Positions 25,048-32,919 of a stretch of 38,831 nucleotides of DNA are shown piece after piece; position 1 is the stretch's first letter; each line of letters starts with the position of its first letter. Source of the stretch: an uncultured Ruminococcus sp. (GTDB taxonomy: Bacteria > Bacillota > Clostridia > Oscillospirales > Ruminococcaceae); the NCBI GenBank assembly GCA_946621745.1, contig CAMOOV010000004.1, positions 1 to 38,831 of the forward strand, read 5' to 3'. The notes beneath the pieces are model-generated. The model was not told the DNA's origin. It worked only from the letters and a program-made list of their open reading frames with translations, and searched no databases. Made by a program: the position numbers and the translations under genes.

Positions 25048-25773
25048 CTATTTCTGCTCGCCGAACAGGATATCCTCCCGGTTTTCAATCAGTCCGCAGA
25101 TACCGCTGCGCACAATCATCGGATAATCCTCTGTGCTGTTGATCTCCTGCGTTGTCAGAATCCCGCCGCTGAATGCGCTTTCCCAATGCGCATCGGAGCC
25201 GGAGGTCTGCCGGAGCCCGAAGCTCTCCGCATACCATTTTGCACGGCCGTTGAAATCGGCCAGACGGTTTCCGCCGTTCCAGACCTCTGCGCCGTCCACA
25301 AGATCCGGCAGCAGCTTGATATACCGGACATAATTCTCCTGTCGGAATGGATGCGCATGAACAATGCAGCCATGCGATTTCTTTATCAGCCGGAGATATT
25401 CGATCGGCTCCAGCGTGACCGTTTCCGGATGCGCCGCGAGCCATTCCGGGGGCAGGCCGTAGGTCAGGAAGTCATTGCCCTCCCAGCTGTATTCCCAGCC
25501 GAAGCAGACACGCAGACCGATCTGCTCACCGGCCTCCTTCGCATGGTAATATCCGAGCGAGAACTGCCGCACCCATTCCTCCCACGGCAGCGAGCGGTCA
25601 ATCGCAGTATTCCCGTGATAAAAATGGTCGGTCACGAACATTCCGTCATAGCCGAGACTGCGGCAGACCCGTGCCATATCGGCAGCATCGGCCTGTCCGC
25701 AGGCGCTTCCCTCTTTTGTATGGGTATGCGTTTCCCAGCGCATCACGCGGGGCTGTTCTTTTGCTGTAGTCAC
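25048..25773 (-). CDS. PHP-domain metal-dependent phosphoesterase-like protein
   Basis: A 241-residue PHP protein. The start is GTG at 25773; AAGGA lies about 16 bp upstream, a long spacing, and the next ATG (25743) has no ribosome binding site. Metal-ligand motifs are visible: ETHTHTKEGSACG (about 14-26), VTDHFYHGN (about 46-54), HAHPFRQENY and GSDAHWESAF near the end. Related proteins include histidinol phosphatase and nucleoside-monophosphate or other phosphoesterases; the substrate is not known. Last of three minus-strand genes, after dut and a small membrane protein. Confidence 0.85.
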   Translation of the reverse strand: MTTAKEQPRVMRWETHTHTKEGSACGQADAADMARVCRSLGYDGMFVTDHFYHGNTAIDRSLPWEEWVRQFSLGYYHAKEAGEQIGLRVCFGWEYSWEGNDFLTYGLPPEWLAAHPETVTLEPIEYLRLIKKSHGCIVHAHPFRQENYVRYIKLLPDLVDGAEVWNGGNRLADFNGRAKWYAESFGLRQTSGSDAHWESAFSGGILTTQEINSTEDYPMIVRSGICGLIENREDILFGEQK

Positions 25774-25811
25774 GCTGATGATTCACTTTCCTTTTTGCCG
25801 GATTCGGCAGA

Positions 25812-26075
25812 TTATTTGATTGACGCGGCAACCTTCGGGGCTGCGAAAACCGCGATCAGAATGAGCACAATCATGATCGGATTCAGCACGAGATTGAAGC
25901 CGAGTGTCAGGGTCAGCGCAGTGAAATGTATATTTGTCGGGGCAAGATCCAGAGTGAAATTTGTTCCGAACCACTTGAGGATCGGCTCATCGAAGGTCAC
26001 CAGCCAGTTTCCGAGCAGATAGCCGCAAATAATTGCAATGATAATGAGCATCAGATATGTGAGCTTGAGTTTCAT
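25812..26075 (-). CDS. Small two-helix membrane protein (DUF4321-like)
   Basis: An 87-residue protein with two hydrophobic helices (about 5-26 and 53-82) joined by a polar segment; AAAGGAACATACAT precedes the ATG. Size, first helix with IICGYLLGNWLV, and closing helix resemble the small DUF4321 proteins of Clostridia, a tentative match. It lies 35 bp after dut and 38 bp before the PHP gene. No function is known. Confidence 0.7.
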   Translation of the reverse strand: MKLKLTYLMLIIIAIICGYLLGNWLVTFDEPILKWFGTNFTLDLAPTNIHFTALTLTLGFNLVLNPIMIVLILIAVFAAPKVAASIK

Positions 26076-26110
26076 ATGTATGTTCCTTTCTTTTGCGTGC
26101 TTTCTGTATT

Positions 26111-26548
26111 TTATGCACCTGTGGAGCCAAAGCCCCCGCTGCCGCGTTCTGTTTCGGGCAGCGTCTCAGCTTCACGGATATCCGGCAGGATTACCGGCGT
26201 GACGATCAGCTGCGCGATGCGAAGACCGTCTGTGACGGTGAATGCGGCATTGCTCTGATTGATGAGTGCGACGCAGATTTCGCCGCGGTAATCGGCATCG
26301 ACGATCCCGACACCGTTAGCCAGCGCAATGCCGTGCTTTGACGCAAGCCCGGAACGCGCACAGATCATCAGCATGACATCACTGCGCTCCGGCGCGGCAG
26401 AAAGTCCGGTCGGGATGAGCCGGATCTCATGCGGGAGTAATGTAACGGGTTCGTCCAGACAGGCGCAGAGATCCATGCCTGCGCTGCCGGAGGTTGCGCG
26501 CTGCGGGATGACTGCCTTGTCACGGAGTTTGCAAAAAGTCAGCTTCAT
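26111..26548 (-). CDS. dut: Deoxyuridine 5'-triphosphate nucleotidohydrolase
   Basis: A 145-residue trimeric-type dUTPase; AAGGCGGA precedes the ATG. The five family motifs are in order: AGMDLCACLD, ARSGLASKHGI, NGVGIVDADYRGEI, RIAQLIV, and the C-terminal glycine-rich RGSGGFGSTG. It hydrolyses dUTP to dUMP and pyrophosphate, keeping uracil out of DNA and feeding thymidylate synthesis. First gene of a three-gene minus-strand cluster with its own promoter. Confidence 0.96.
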   Translation of the reverse strand: MKLTFCKLRDKAVIPQRATSGSAGMDLCACLDEPVTLLPHEIRLIPTGLSAAPERSDVMLMICARSGLASKHGIALANGVGIVDADYRGEICVALINQSNAAFTVTDGLRIAQLIVTPVILPDIREAETLPETERGSGGFGSTGA

Positions 26549-26581
26549 GCAGATTCCGCCTTTCTGAAATCAATCAAATAT

Positions 26582-26610
26582 AGTATAGCACAATCCGGAA
26601 AATAATGCAA
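26582..26610 (-). promoter_or_regulatory. Promoter of the dut cluster
   Basis: On the minus strand: TTGCAT (26610-26605), 17 bp, TATACT (26587-26582), 34 bp before the ATG at 26548. Confidence 0.75.
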
Positions 26611-26871
26611 GTGGTTTCTGCAAATTCCTGCTGAATTTACGCATGGAGCAGGGGAGGACGGGACGGATTCTGATACGGATACGGAATGCCGGTCGGCGGG
26701 TTTTCTGATTTTCTGCAAGTTGTCTGCACAGGAGAATGTATACTGCTTTTCTTTTGACGGCCTTATGAAATATTCGTACAGATTTCATGCGTGATACGGA
26801 CAAATCATCTGAAAATGCTTGATTTTAGTTTCGATATATGCATTTTATCCAGTTTCTCTGCAATTCGCACA
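26611..26871. other. Gap between dut and GH43 promoters
   Basis: No gene is seen. ATGAAAT (26765-26771) and ATTTCAT (26782-26788) form a 7-bp dyad about 85 bp upstream of the GH43 -35 box, a possible operator. The rest is unremarkable, moderately AT-rich sequence. Confidence 0.4.
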
Positions 26872-26900
26872 TTGATTTGTACGGAACAATCGGATATAAT
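26872..26900 (+). promoter_or_regulatory. Promoter of the GH43-CE1 gene
   Basis: TTGATT (26872-26877), 17 bp, TATAAT (26895-26900), 37 bp before the ATG at 26937; GGGGGATTG provides the ribosome site. Confidence 0.82.
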
Positions 26901-26936
26901 ATAATTACCATATTATATATTTGGGGGATTGAAACC

Positions 26937-29468
26937 ATGAAAAAGAAAAAAATCATCCGCGGCGCAGCGGTTGCGGCGATGGCCTGCATCAGTGCGGCCT
27001 GTCTGTCCGGTTCGCTCAGCGCCAAAGCCCACAACCCGATTGTTCAGACAAGTTTTACGCCCGATCCGGCTCCGGTTGTATTCGGAGATGAGCTCTGGGT
27101 ATTCACCGGCTGCGACAAAGACGCTGCCAACAGTAACTATACCATGGTCGGCTGGCAGGCATTCTCCACAAAGGATATGCAGAACTGGACTGACCACGGC
27201 ATGATTCTCAAGGACAATGAGTTTTCCTGGTGTACGGAGGGAAATGCATGGGCATCCCAGTGCATCGAGCGCAACGGAAAGTATTACTTCTATTTCACGA
27301 CCACGGACGGCAACGGCCGCGGCAGAGCAATCGGCGTAGCCGTTGCGGATCAGCCGGAAGGCCCCTATAAGGATGTTCTCGGCAAACCGCTCTGCGGCCC
27401 GAACTGGTGGTATATTGATCCGACGGTTATCATCGACGATGACGGGCAGGCATGGCTGATGTTCGGAAATCCGACCTGCTATTATGTGAAGCTGAAAGAG
27501 GACATGGTCACGCTGGACGGCCCGATTCAGGAGTTCCCGATGACCTCAGAGGCATTCGGCCCCGGTAAGAATGGCTGCGGCTACGGCGAAGGCCCGTGGA
27601 TCTATAAGCACGACAGCCTCTATTATCTTGTCTATGCCTGCTTCTACGGCAGTGACGGCGGCGAGAGTCAGGCCTATGCGACGTCGTCTTCTGTCACCGG
27701 CCCCTGGAAATTCGGCAACCAGATCCAGAAGCAGTCAAACTGCTTCACCACGCACGGCGGCATTATCGACTATAAGGGGCACTCCTATTTGTTCTATCAC
27801 AAGAACGGACTCAAGGGCGGCGGCACCTTCAACCGCAGTGCAAGCTGCGAGGAATTCACCTATAATCCGGACGGCTCCATCCCGATGATCAACTTTACGG
27901 ATGAAGGACCGGCGCAGCTCGAATCGGTCAATCCGTATCAGCGTGTCGAGGCGGAAACGATCAACTTTGCTTCCGGCATCAAGACCGAGAAGATCGACGC
28001 CGGCACACTCGCGATCGGCTTCATCGAAAACGGCGATTACACCAAGATCAGCGGTGTGGATTTCGGTGACAAGGGCGCTTCGGAGTTCTATGCACGCGTC
28101 GCATCGAACGGTCAGGGCGGCAAGATCGAAGTGCATCTCGATTCCGCGACCGGTCCGATCGTCGGCACGGTCGATTGCCCCGTGACAGACGGCTGGCAGA
28201 ACTGGGTGACAGTAAACGGCAAGGTCTCGGGCGCAGAGGGCAAGCATGATTTGTTCCTGAGATTCTCCGGCGGAGACAGCTATCTGTTCAATGTGGACTG
28301 GTGGCAGTTCGTCGAGAACGGCGATACCTCCGCACATCCGGGGCAGGTTGTCAATGAATACGGCGGCGTCGTCACACAGAATAAGGATTCCGGCATTCTC
28401 GGCGATTATAACGGCGACGGCATTATCAATGCAGTGGATCTCAGCTATGCAAAGATGCTGATGCTCACGGGCGAGACCAACCGCAATACGATCAAGCCGG
28501 CTGATGTGGATGTCAACCGTGCGATTGAAAATCAGGACGGTGACCTCGAATGGTATCAGAAATATCTGATGACACCGGTCACGGCGTATCCGGAGAAAAA
28601 AGCATCGGCAGAGCCGGAGCCGGAACCGTATAATTATAATCCGGCCGTCACATTCCACAAGGCGCCGGAGCAGAACGGCAAGAATTATTTCAAGGATCAG
28701 CCTGCAAATCACGGTCAGGTCATTCAGGAAAACTATACCGGCATCAACGGCGCGAAGAAAATGTATGTCTATGTTCCTTACGGCTATGATGAGAGCAAGC
28801 AATATAATGTGTTCTATCTGATGCACGGCGGCGGAGAAAGCGAGGAAACCTGCTTCAACGACAACGGCATCAACATTGATGTGATGCTGGATAATATGAT
28901 CGCAAACGGCGACATTGAGCCGATGATTGTCGTAACGCCGACCTTTAACAAGGCACCGGACGGCGCAGGCGATGTCTGGAAGGAAATGCGCGAAACGATC
29001 ATTCCGTATGTCGAGAGCAAATACTCGACCTATGCGGAGAATACTTCGATTGACGGCCTGAAGGCGTCGAGATATCACCGTGCATACGGCGGCTTCTCGA
29101 TGGGCGGCGGCTCGACATGGAGAATGTTCTGCAATAACCTCGATATCTGTGCATACTTTATGCCGCTTTCCGGCCACAGCTGGGACGGTGCGAGCGGTGT
29201 GCAGAATGCGATCGACAAATTCGGTTTCAAGAAGGATGAGTATTATGTCTTTGCGGCGACCGGCACGAAAGATATTGCATACGGAAACATGGTTCCGCTG
29301 ATGAACGCGCTGAAGGCTGATACGCAGCGCTTCACCTACACGAGCGATTTCTCGAAGGGCAATCTCTATTTCCTTGAGGCACCGAACGAGTCGCACTGGT
29401 GGGGCATTGTCCGTCACTATGTCTATGATGCACTCCCGTACTTCTTCCATGAGCATCAGACCGACTGA
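26937..29468 (+). CDS. Secreted GH43 - CBM6 - dockerin - CE1 esterase, xylan-degrading bifunctional enzyme
   Basis: An 843-residue secreted enzyme; start at MKKKKIIRGAAVAA, an upstream in-frame ATG at 26838 being inside the promoter. Signal peptide about 1-31. A GH43 five-bladed propeller (about 32-330) has the base Asp43 in SFTPDPAPVVF and YIDPTVIIDDDG. A CBM6 module (about 333-465) follows with YQRVEAET and GDSYLFNVDWWQF. The dockerin (about 488-550) has a clear first loop, GDYNGDGIINAVDLSYAKML, and a degraded second (DVNRAIENQDGDLEWYQKYLM). The CE1-type esterase (about 595-843) has nucleophile Ser721 in GGFSMGGG and HGGGESEE. It likely removes xylose or arabinose units and cleaves ester side groups (acetyl or feruloyl) from xylan. 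The internal dockerin lets both catalytic parts flank the cellulosome attachment. Confidence 0.9.
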   Translation: MKKKKIIRGAAVAAMACISAACLSGSLSAKAHNPIVQTSFTPDPAPVVFGDELWVFTGCDKDAANSNYTMVGWQAFSTKDMQNWTDHGMILKDNEFSWCTEGNAWASQCIERNGKYYFYFTTTDGNGRGRAIGVAVADQPEGPYKDVLGKPLCGPNWWYIDPTVIIDDDGQAWLMFGNPTCYYVKLKEDMVTLDGPIQEFPMTSEAFGPGKNGCGYGEGPWIYKHDSLYYLVYACFYGSDGGESQAYATSSSVTGPWKFGNQIQKQSNCFTTHGGIIDYKGHSYLFYHKNGLKGGGTFNRSASCEEFTYNPDGSIPMINFTDEGPAQLESVNPYQRVEAETINFASGIKTEKIDAGTLAIGFIENGDYTKISGVDFGDKGASEFYARVASNGQGGKIEVHLDSATGPIVGTVDCPVTDGWQNWVTVNGKVSGAEGKHDLFLRFSGGDSYLFNVDWWQFVENGDTSAHPGQVVNEYGGVVTQNKDSGILGDYNGDGIINAVDLSYAKMLMLTGETNRNTIKPADVDVNRAIENQDGDLEWYQKYLMTPVTAYPEKKASAEPEPEPYNYNPAVTFHKAPEQNGKNYFKDQPANHGQVIQENYTGINGAKKMYVYVPYGYDESKQYNVFYLMHGGGESEETCFNDNGINIDVMLDNMIANGDIEPMIVVTPTFNKAPDGAGDVWKEMRETIIPYVESKYSTYAENTSIDGLKASRYHRAYGGFSMGGGSTWRMFCNNLDICAYFMPLSGHSWDGASGVQNAIDKFGFKKDEYYVFAATGTKDIAYGNMVPLMNALKADTQRFTYTSDFSKGNLYFLEAPNESHWWGIVRHYVYDALPYFFHEHQTD

Positions 29469-29484
29469 TATCTGAACACAAAAA

Positions 29485-29530
29485 CAGCTTCCCGGCCGCA
29501 GAGAAACGGTCGGGAAGCTGCTTTATGTTT
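29485..29530. terminator. Bidirectional terminator after GH43-CE1
   Basis: CAGCTTCCCGGCCG (29485-29498) pairs with CGGTCGGGAAGCTG (29507-29520) over 14 bp with one G-T pair. The plus side continues CTTTATGTTT; the minus strand has TTTTTG right after the stem, so it also stops the converging dockerin gene. Confidence 0.88.
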
Positions 29531-29532
29531 GA

Positions 29533-30216
29533 TTATTCCACCCGGAAGGGAAGTGTCGTTTTCTCACCGCCGCCGATGATATCAATATGATATTCGCCGG
29601 AGTTTGTTTTTCCGCCGATCTTCCATGACCATGCGGTATGCCCCTGACTGTCGGTATACTGATTCTCCAGCCCCTTTGCCGTGGAAGCGCCGGATGAATA
29701 ATATACATTGATATCATATTCGGTATTGGCTCTGCCGATGATATGCAGCGTGACCTCCTCGTTCCGCGTCACCCTGAATGGATACGGCGAAACAAGCAGA
29801 CTGCCGATCTGCGTATACACCGGCGCATCCGGAGCCGTCACAATGACGGGCGGATCAGTTTCCTGCGATTTCGTCTCAGCTGGCGCAGCAGCGGTGGTGG
29901 TACTGATTGTTACCGCTGTGGTTTCTGCGGGTGTTTCCGGCGCGATCTGCGATGCCTTGTGCAGTGCGGATCTGACATCCAGCAGGCAGAGCAGTCCGTC
30001 TGCGTCGCAGTCTGCATTTTCGATTCCCTGCGGCGAGAGGATAAGAGCGGGATTCTCAAAGATCAGGCGTGCAGATAAAACGGCATCCTCGACGGTGATT
30101 CTTCCGTCACAGTTCAGATCGCCCGGCAAAGTCACAGCTCCCTCAGCCTGTATGGAAAATAAGGCTGCAAACGCGGTCACTGCTGCGCACAATGCCGAGC
30201 GTAGTTTCTTTTGCAT
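29533..30216 (-). CDS. Small secreted protein with N-terminal dockerin-like repeats
   Basis: A 227-residue secreted protein; ATGGAGGACAGCT precedes the ATG. Signal peptide about 1-26. A dockerin-like pair follows directly (about 30-90): GDLNCDGRITVEDAVLSARL and ADCDADGLLCLLDVRSAL. A Thr/Ala/Pro-rich linker (about 93-130) leads to a C-terminal beta-sandwich-like domain (about 137-227) ending GEYHIDIIGGGEKTTLPFRVE. Dockerins are usually C-terminal, so the order is unusual. The C-terminal domain has no catalytic motif and may be an adhesion or spacer domain. Function unknown. Confidence 0.8.
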   Translation of the reverse strand: MQKKLRSALCAAVTAFAALFSIQAEGAVTLPGDLNCDGRITVEDAVLSARLIFENPALILSPQGIENADCDADGLLCLLDVRSALHKASQIAPETPAETTAVTISTTTAAAPAETKSQETDPPVIVTAPDAPVYTQIGSLLVSPYPFRVTRNEEVTLHIIGRANTEYDINVYYSSGASTAKGLENQYTDSQGHTAWSWKIGGKTNSGEYHIDIIGGGEKTTLPFRVE

Positions 30217-30263
30217 AGCTGTCCTCCATTTTCTGCTGTCCGATTCCGGCGCGGTAATAAAGC

Positions 30264-30289
30264 GGGCACCGCATTGGTCTGCGGTGCCC
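30264..30289 (-). terminator. Terminator after the NYN-domain gene
   Basis: GGGCACCGCA (30264-30273) pairs perfectly with TGCGGTGCCC (30280-30289). On the minus strand it is followed by GCTTTATTA, on the plus strand by no T-run, so it ends minus-strand transcription of the gene at 30327. Confidence 0.7.
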
Positions 30290-30326
30290 GTCTGTCAGCC
30301 GTGCGGACTGAACACGGCAATTCGTA

Positions 30327-31100
30327 TCAGCTGGTGAATGTCACGAAGCAGGGCTTCATGCAATGATAATATTGCTTGACAATCGCATTGTCAAAATGCT
30401 GCTGAAGCGCATTGTGAAATTCGATCTTGCTGTGACTGGTCTGAAGGCAGTGCAGAATCTCTGCTGCGATATCTGCATTGACCTTCGGTTTCACGAGGGA
30501 GAGGACGGTGTCCAGATCGACACGAATCCCTTCCGGCTCCTGAACGGCGACCGGTGCAGCGCCGGCCGGCTGAACCTGGATGACTGTTGCTTTTTTGCGA
30601 AGGCTGACGGAAGCACGCTTCGCCTTTTTTGCATTTCCGCCGGTCTGCTTTTCCGGCTTGACTTTCTGAGGTGCCTGCTGCGGCTTGACAGAAGCCTTTG
30701 GTTCGGACGCTTTCTGTTCCTTCTTGACCTTCAGGCCGATCGCGGATTTGATCGAGGGACAGAGATGCACCTTGACACCGAGATACTCCTGACAGAAGCG
30801 GATCGCAGACTGAAAACCGAAATCCTTGCTGATGATGTAATAGGAATCAGCCTTATCCTTGGCAATCAGATAGCCGAGGAATGTCACGAGCTGGAAATCG
30901 AGTGCATTTTTTCCGGTGCGTTCCAGACAGACGCGTTCCGGCAGGATACCGGAATCCATCATCTCGTCCATGATCTCGAAGGAAAGCGTGTTTGCAGCAT
31001 GGCTGTAGAACAGGATGATTCTGTCGGAACGGTCTGCCTGACCGATGCCGCGCAGCCCTGCCGCATTGACATTTTCATAATCAATGAGAAAAAGTCGCAT
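30327..31100 (-). CDS. NYN/PIN-like domain protein
   Basis: A 257-residue protein. The N-terminal LFLIDYENVNAAGL (about 3-16), RIILFYSHAANTLSFE, LDFQLVTFLGYL and SKDFGFQSAI carry the conserved acidic residues of PIN/NYN nuclease-like folds. A Lys/Pro/Ala-rich basic linker spans about 125-185, and a C-terminal segment (about 193-250) may be a separate helical domain. An RNA-binding or RNA-cleaving role is plausible. The ATG at 31100 has no nearby Shine-Dalgarno; AGGAGG at 31133-31138 lies 32 bp upstream and no usual start codon fits between. It follows the lipid kinase gene by 40 bp and is probably co-transcribed with it. Confidence 0.78.
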   Translation of the reverse strand: MRLFLIDYENVNAAGLRGIGQADRSDRIILFYSHAANTLSFEIMDEMMDSGILPERVCLERTGKNALDFQLVTFLGYLIAKDKADSYYIISKDFGFQSAIRFCQEYLGVKVHLCPSIKSAIGLKVKKEQKASEPKASVKPQQAPQKVKPEKQTGGNAKKAKRASVSLRKKATVIQVQPAGAAPVAVQEPEGIRVDLDTVLSLVKPKVNADIAAEILHCLQTSHSKIEFHNALQQHFDNAIVKQYYHCMKPCFVTFTS

Positions 31101-31140
31101 GATGTAGATGAGCGCCGACGGGGGCGTTCATTCCTCCTTG

Positions 31141-32103
31141 TTAGAAATCAGGCGTCTCTTTCCGTTCCTGTGTAAACAGCCTTTGCATCTCATCATTATT
31201 GTACGGTGCATCGTCACTGACCAGGAATGTGACAGCGCGATGACAAATGCCGATTTCAGAATCGCAGGATGCACCGCCGTATTCGCCGTCGATTGTCCAC
31301 GGGATCTCCTCATTGGAGATGAACCGCAGATTGCTCGCCCTGAAATATGAAACATATTTCTCATCAATATCCATATTGATATCCATGAGCTGCGAGATGA
31401 TCTTTCTCAGTTGGATGACATTCGGCGGCATACGAATGAGCATGACTTCAAAGGTGCCGTCATCGAGACGGAAATTATTGAGCTTGAGCATACCGCCGAC
31501 CGAAGCGGTGTTGCTGACCATGCCGAAGAGGAAATCATCCTCCACGGTCTTTCCGTCAAATTCGATCTTCATGTGAAGCGGGCGGATACCGGGCAGAAGT
31601 GTCAGACCGTGCAGCAGATAGGCCATGTGACCGATCACATTTTTCACATTCTGCTTGGTTTCGTAGACCGTTTCCGTAAAGGCACCGAAGGCTGCAACAT
31701 AAAGGAAATTCTGATTGTTAAATGTTCCGATATCGCATTGGAACGGATGACCGTCAATGATCTGCCGGACAGCCGTCTCAACATCGTCTGACATTTTGAG
31801 CGAGCGGCCGAAATCATTTGTCGAGCCGCAGGGGATATATCCGATCGGCAGGGGAGTCTGGCTGTGCATCAGTCCCTGCACAACTTCATTGAGCGTCCCG
31901 TCGCCGCCGGAGCAGACGATCAGATCATAGTTCCCGGTCAGACACGCATATTCCGCTGCCGCAGTCGCATCCCTGCGCCCCTGCGTCGTGCGCACGGTGA
32001 CTTCGTAGCCTGCTGCAGTAAATTGGTCAATTACAGCAGCGAGCTTGCTGCGGATCGCGCTTTTTCCGGATTGCAGATTGGAGATGAAGTAGAGCTTTTT
32101 CAT
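31141..32103 (-). CDS. Diacylglycerol kinase family lipid kinase (YegS/DgkB type)
   Basis: A 320-residue soluble lipid kinase; AAAGGATC precedes the ATG at slightly long spacing. The catalytic-domain signatures FISNLQSGKSA (about 6-16), VCSGGDGTLNEVVQGL (about 63-78) and PCGSTNDFGRSL (about 91-102) are clear, and the C-terminal beta domain is full length. It phosphorylates diacylglycerol or a related lipid at the membrane. GGGAATG/CATTCCC (32176-32198) makes a small hairpin near its transcript start. First gene of a pair with the NYN protein. Confidence 0.92.
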   Translation of the reverse strand: MKKLYFISNLQSGKSAIRSKLAAVIDQFTAAGYEVTVRTTQGRRDATAAAEYACLTGNYDLIVCSGGDGTLNEVVQGLMHSQTPLPIGYIPCGSTNDFGRSLKMSDDVETAVRQIIDGHPFQCDIGTFNNQNFLYVAAFGAFTETVYETKQNVKNVIGHMAYLLHGLTLLPGIRPLHMKIEFDGKTVEDDFLFGMVSNTASVGGMLKLNNFRLDDGTFEVMLIRMPPNVIQLRKIISQLMDINMDIDEKYVSYFRASNLRFISNEEIPWTIDGEYGGASCDSEIGICHRAVTFLVSDDAPYNNDEMQRLFTQERKETPDF

Positions 32104-32206
32104 TGCAGACAGATCCTTTATGTTTGTTCAGGACAGCCGCTCTGCGAGGAGCGATGAAAGAGAAGTCCTGTTGACGGGAATGGTTGCTATTCATTCCCAT
32201 ATTAGC

Positions 32207-32235
32207 ATTATAGCAAATTTCCACGGTAAAATCAA
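32207..32235 (-). promoter_or_regulatory. Promoter of the lipid kinase operon
   Basis: On the minus strand: TTGATT (32235-32230), 17 bp, TATAAT (32212-32207), about 100 bp before the ATG at 32103. It is divergent to the tRNA promoter. Confidence 0.8.
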
Positions 32236-32283
32236 GTCTTTTTTGTGAAAACGCAAAAATTTTGTGTTTTTTTCAAAAACCCC

Positions 32284-32312
32284 TTTACAAATCAGAAATT
32301 TTGTGTTATAAT
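32284..32312 (+). promoter_or_regulatory. Promoter of tRNA-Gln
   Basis: TTTACA (32284-32289), 17 bp, TATAAT (32307-32312), 28 bp before the mature tRNA. Confidence 0.82.
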
Positions 32313-32340
32313 ATCAAAGTCGTCGAGAGACAGACCGTTC

Positions 32341-32416
32341 TGGGGTGTCGCCAAGCGGTAAGGCAGCGGACTCTGACTCCGTTATTTCGAGGGTTCAAAT
32401 CCTTCCACCCCAACCA
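32341..32416 (+). tRNA. tRNA-Gln (anticodon CUG)
   Basis: A full cloverleaf: acceptor arm TGGGGTG with CACCCCA, D arm with AAGCGGTAAGGC, anticodon stem GCGGA/TCCGT enclosing CTCTGAC (anticodon CTG, reads CAG), T arm with GGTTCAAATCC, discriminator A and encoded CCA (32414-32416). It has its own promoter and terminator, with no neighbouring tRNAs. Confidence 0.97.
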
Positions 32417-32427
32417 ATGATTGAAAT

Positions 32428-32463
32428 GAGCTATCGGGAGATTCCCGGTAGCTCGTTTTCTTT
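32428..32463 (+). terminator. Terminator of tRNA-Gln
   Basis: GAGCTATCGGGA (32428-32439) and TCCCGGTAGCTC (32443-32454) form a 12-bp stem with a G-T pair and GAT loop, followed by GTTTTCTTTT. Confidence 0.9.
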
Positions 32464-32606
32464 TATACGCATATAACGAGTTTTCAAATATAGTATTTTG
32501 ATTGCCGGTAGTTTGCGTTTTGCAGGAGTCTATTTTCCCTCCTGCTACTGATCCTTTGCGGCACGGCTCGCAGTTCCTTCCCGTATCAAACCTTGGATGA
32601 ATCCAA

Positions 32607-32630
32607 AAATGTGACAGGTGTGTCACATTT
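32607..32630 (+). repeat. Palindromic repeat, unit 1
   Basis: AAATGTGACA (32607-32616), GGTG, TGTCACATTT (32621-32630): perfect 10-bp arms. The last 19 bp are the exact reverse complement of AAATGTGACACACCTGTCA found at 32841 and 32932. Confidence 0.85.
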
Positions 32631-32645
32631 GGACAGGTCTGCATC

Positions 32646-32827
32646 ATGGCGCTTTCGACCGTAAGTGATGATCCGTCAATTAAAACGATTCAGTTTTCAA
32701 TGTGCTTCATACCGAAAGGCTTTTGGACGAGACGGTTCGATATGATGTGCTGACAAAAAACTATCGCACTCTTCCTGAAGAAAAAGGAAGACTTCTGTTG
32801 GAAATGAGTGACGTACTGAACAAGTAA
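32646..32827 (+). pseudogene. Possible frameshifted gene remnant
   Basis: An ATG at 32646 opens MALSTVSDDPSIKTIQFS. A second frame then continues VLHTERLLDETVRYDVLTK, NYRTLPEEKGRLLLEMSDVLNK to a TAA at 32825-32827. Neither frame alone is convincing, but joined at about 32698-32702 by a one- or two-base shift they read as one natural-looking helical polypeptide of about 59 residues. A strong plus-strand terminator follows at 32882. No family is recognised. The repeats around it suggest a decayed mobile element. Confidence 0.4.
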
Positions 32828-32840
32828 GTGATCTTCGCAA

Positions 32841-32859
32841 AAATGTGACACACCTGTCA
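32841..32859 (+). repeat. 19-bp repeat, unit 2
   Basis: AAATGTGACACACCTGTCA, identical to unit 3 at 32932 and inverted relative to unit 1; it follows the stop of the gene remnant by 13 bp. Confidence 0.85.
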
Positions 32860-32881
32860 GCTTTTAGCCTTTTCATGATGC

Positions 32882-32917
32882 AAACAGTTCCACCTTGTGC
32901 ATGGTGGAACTGTTTTT
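32882..32917 (+). terminator. Terminator after the gene remnant
   Basis: AAACAGTTCCACC (32882-32894) and GGTGGAACTGTTT (32903-32915) form a long stem with an 8-base loop, followed by TTTTT overlap (to 32917) on the plus strand. It lies between repeat units 2 and 3. Confidence 0.85.
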
Positions 32918-32919
32918 AT

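Noticed and set aside
27735-29456. A 573-codon minus-strand frame opposite GH43-CE1
   Set aside because: Antisense shadow of a multi-domain enzyme with all catalytic motifs on the plus strand.
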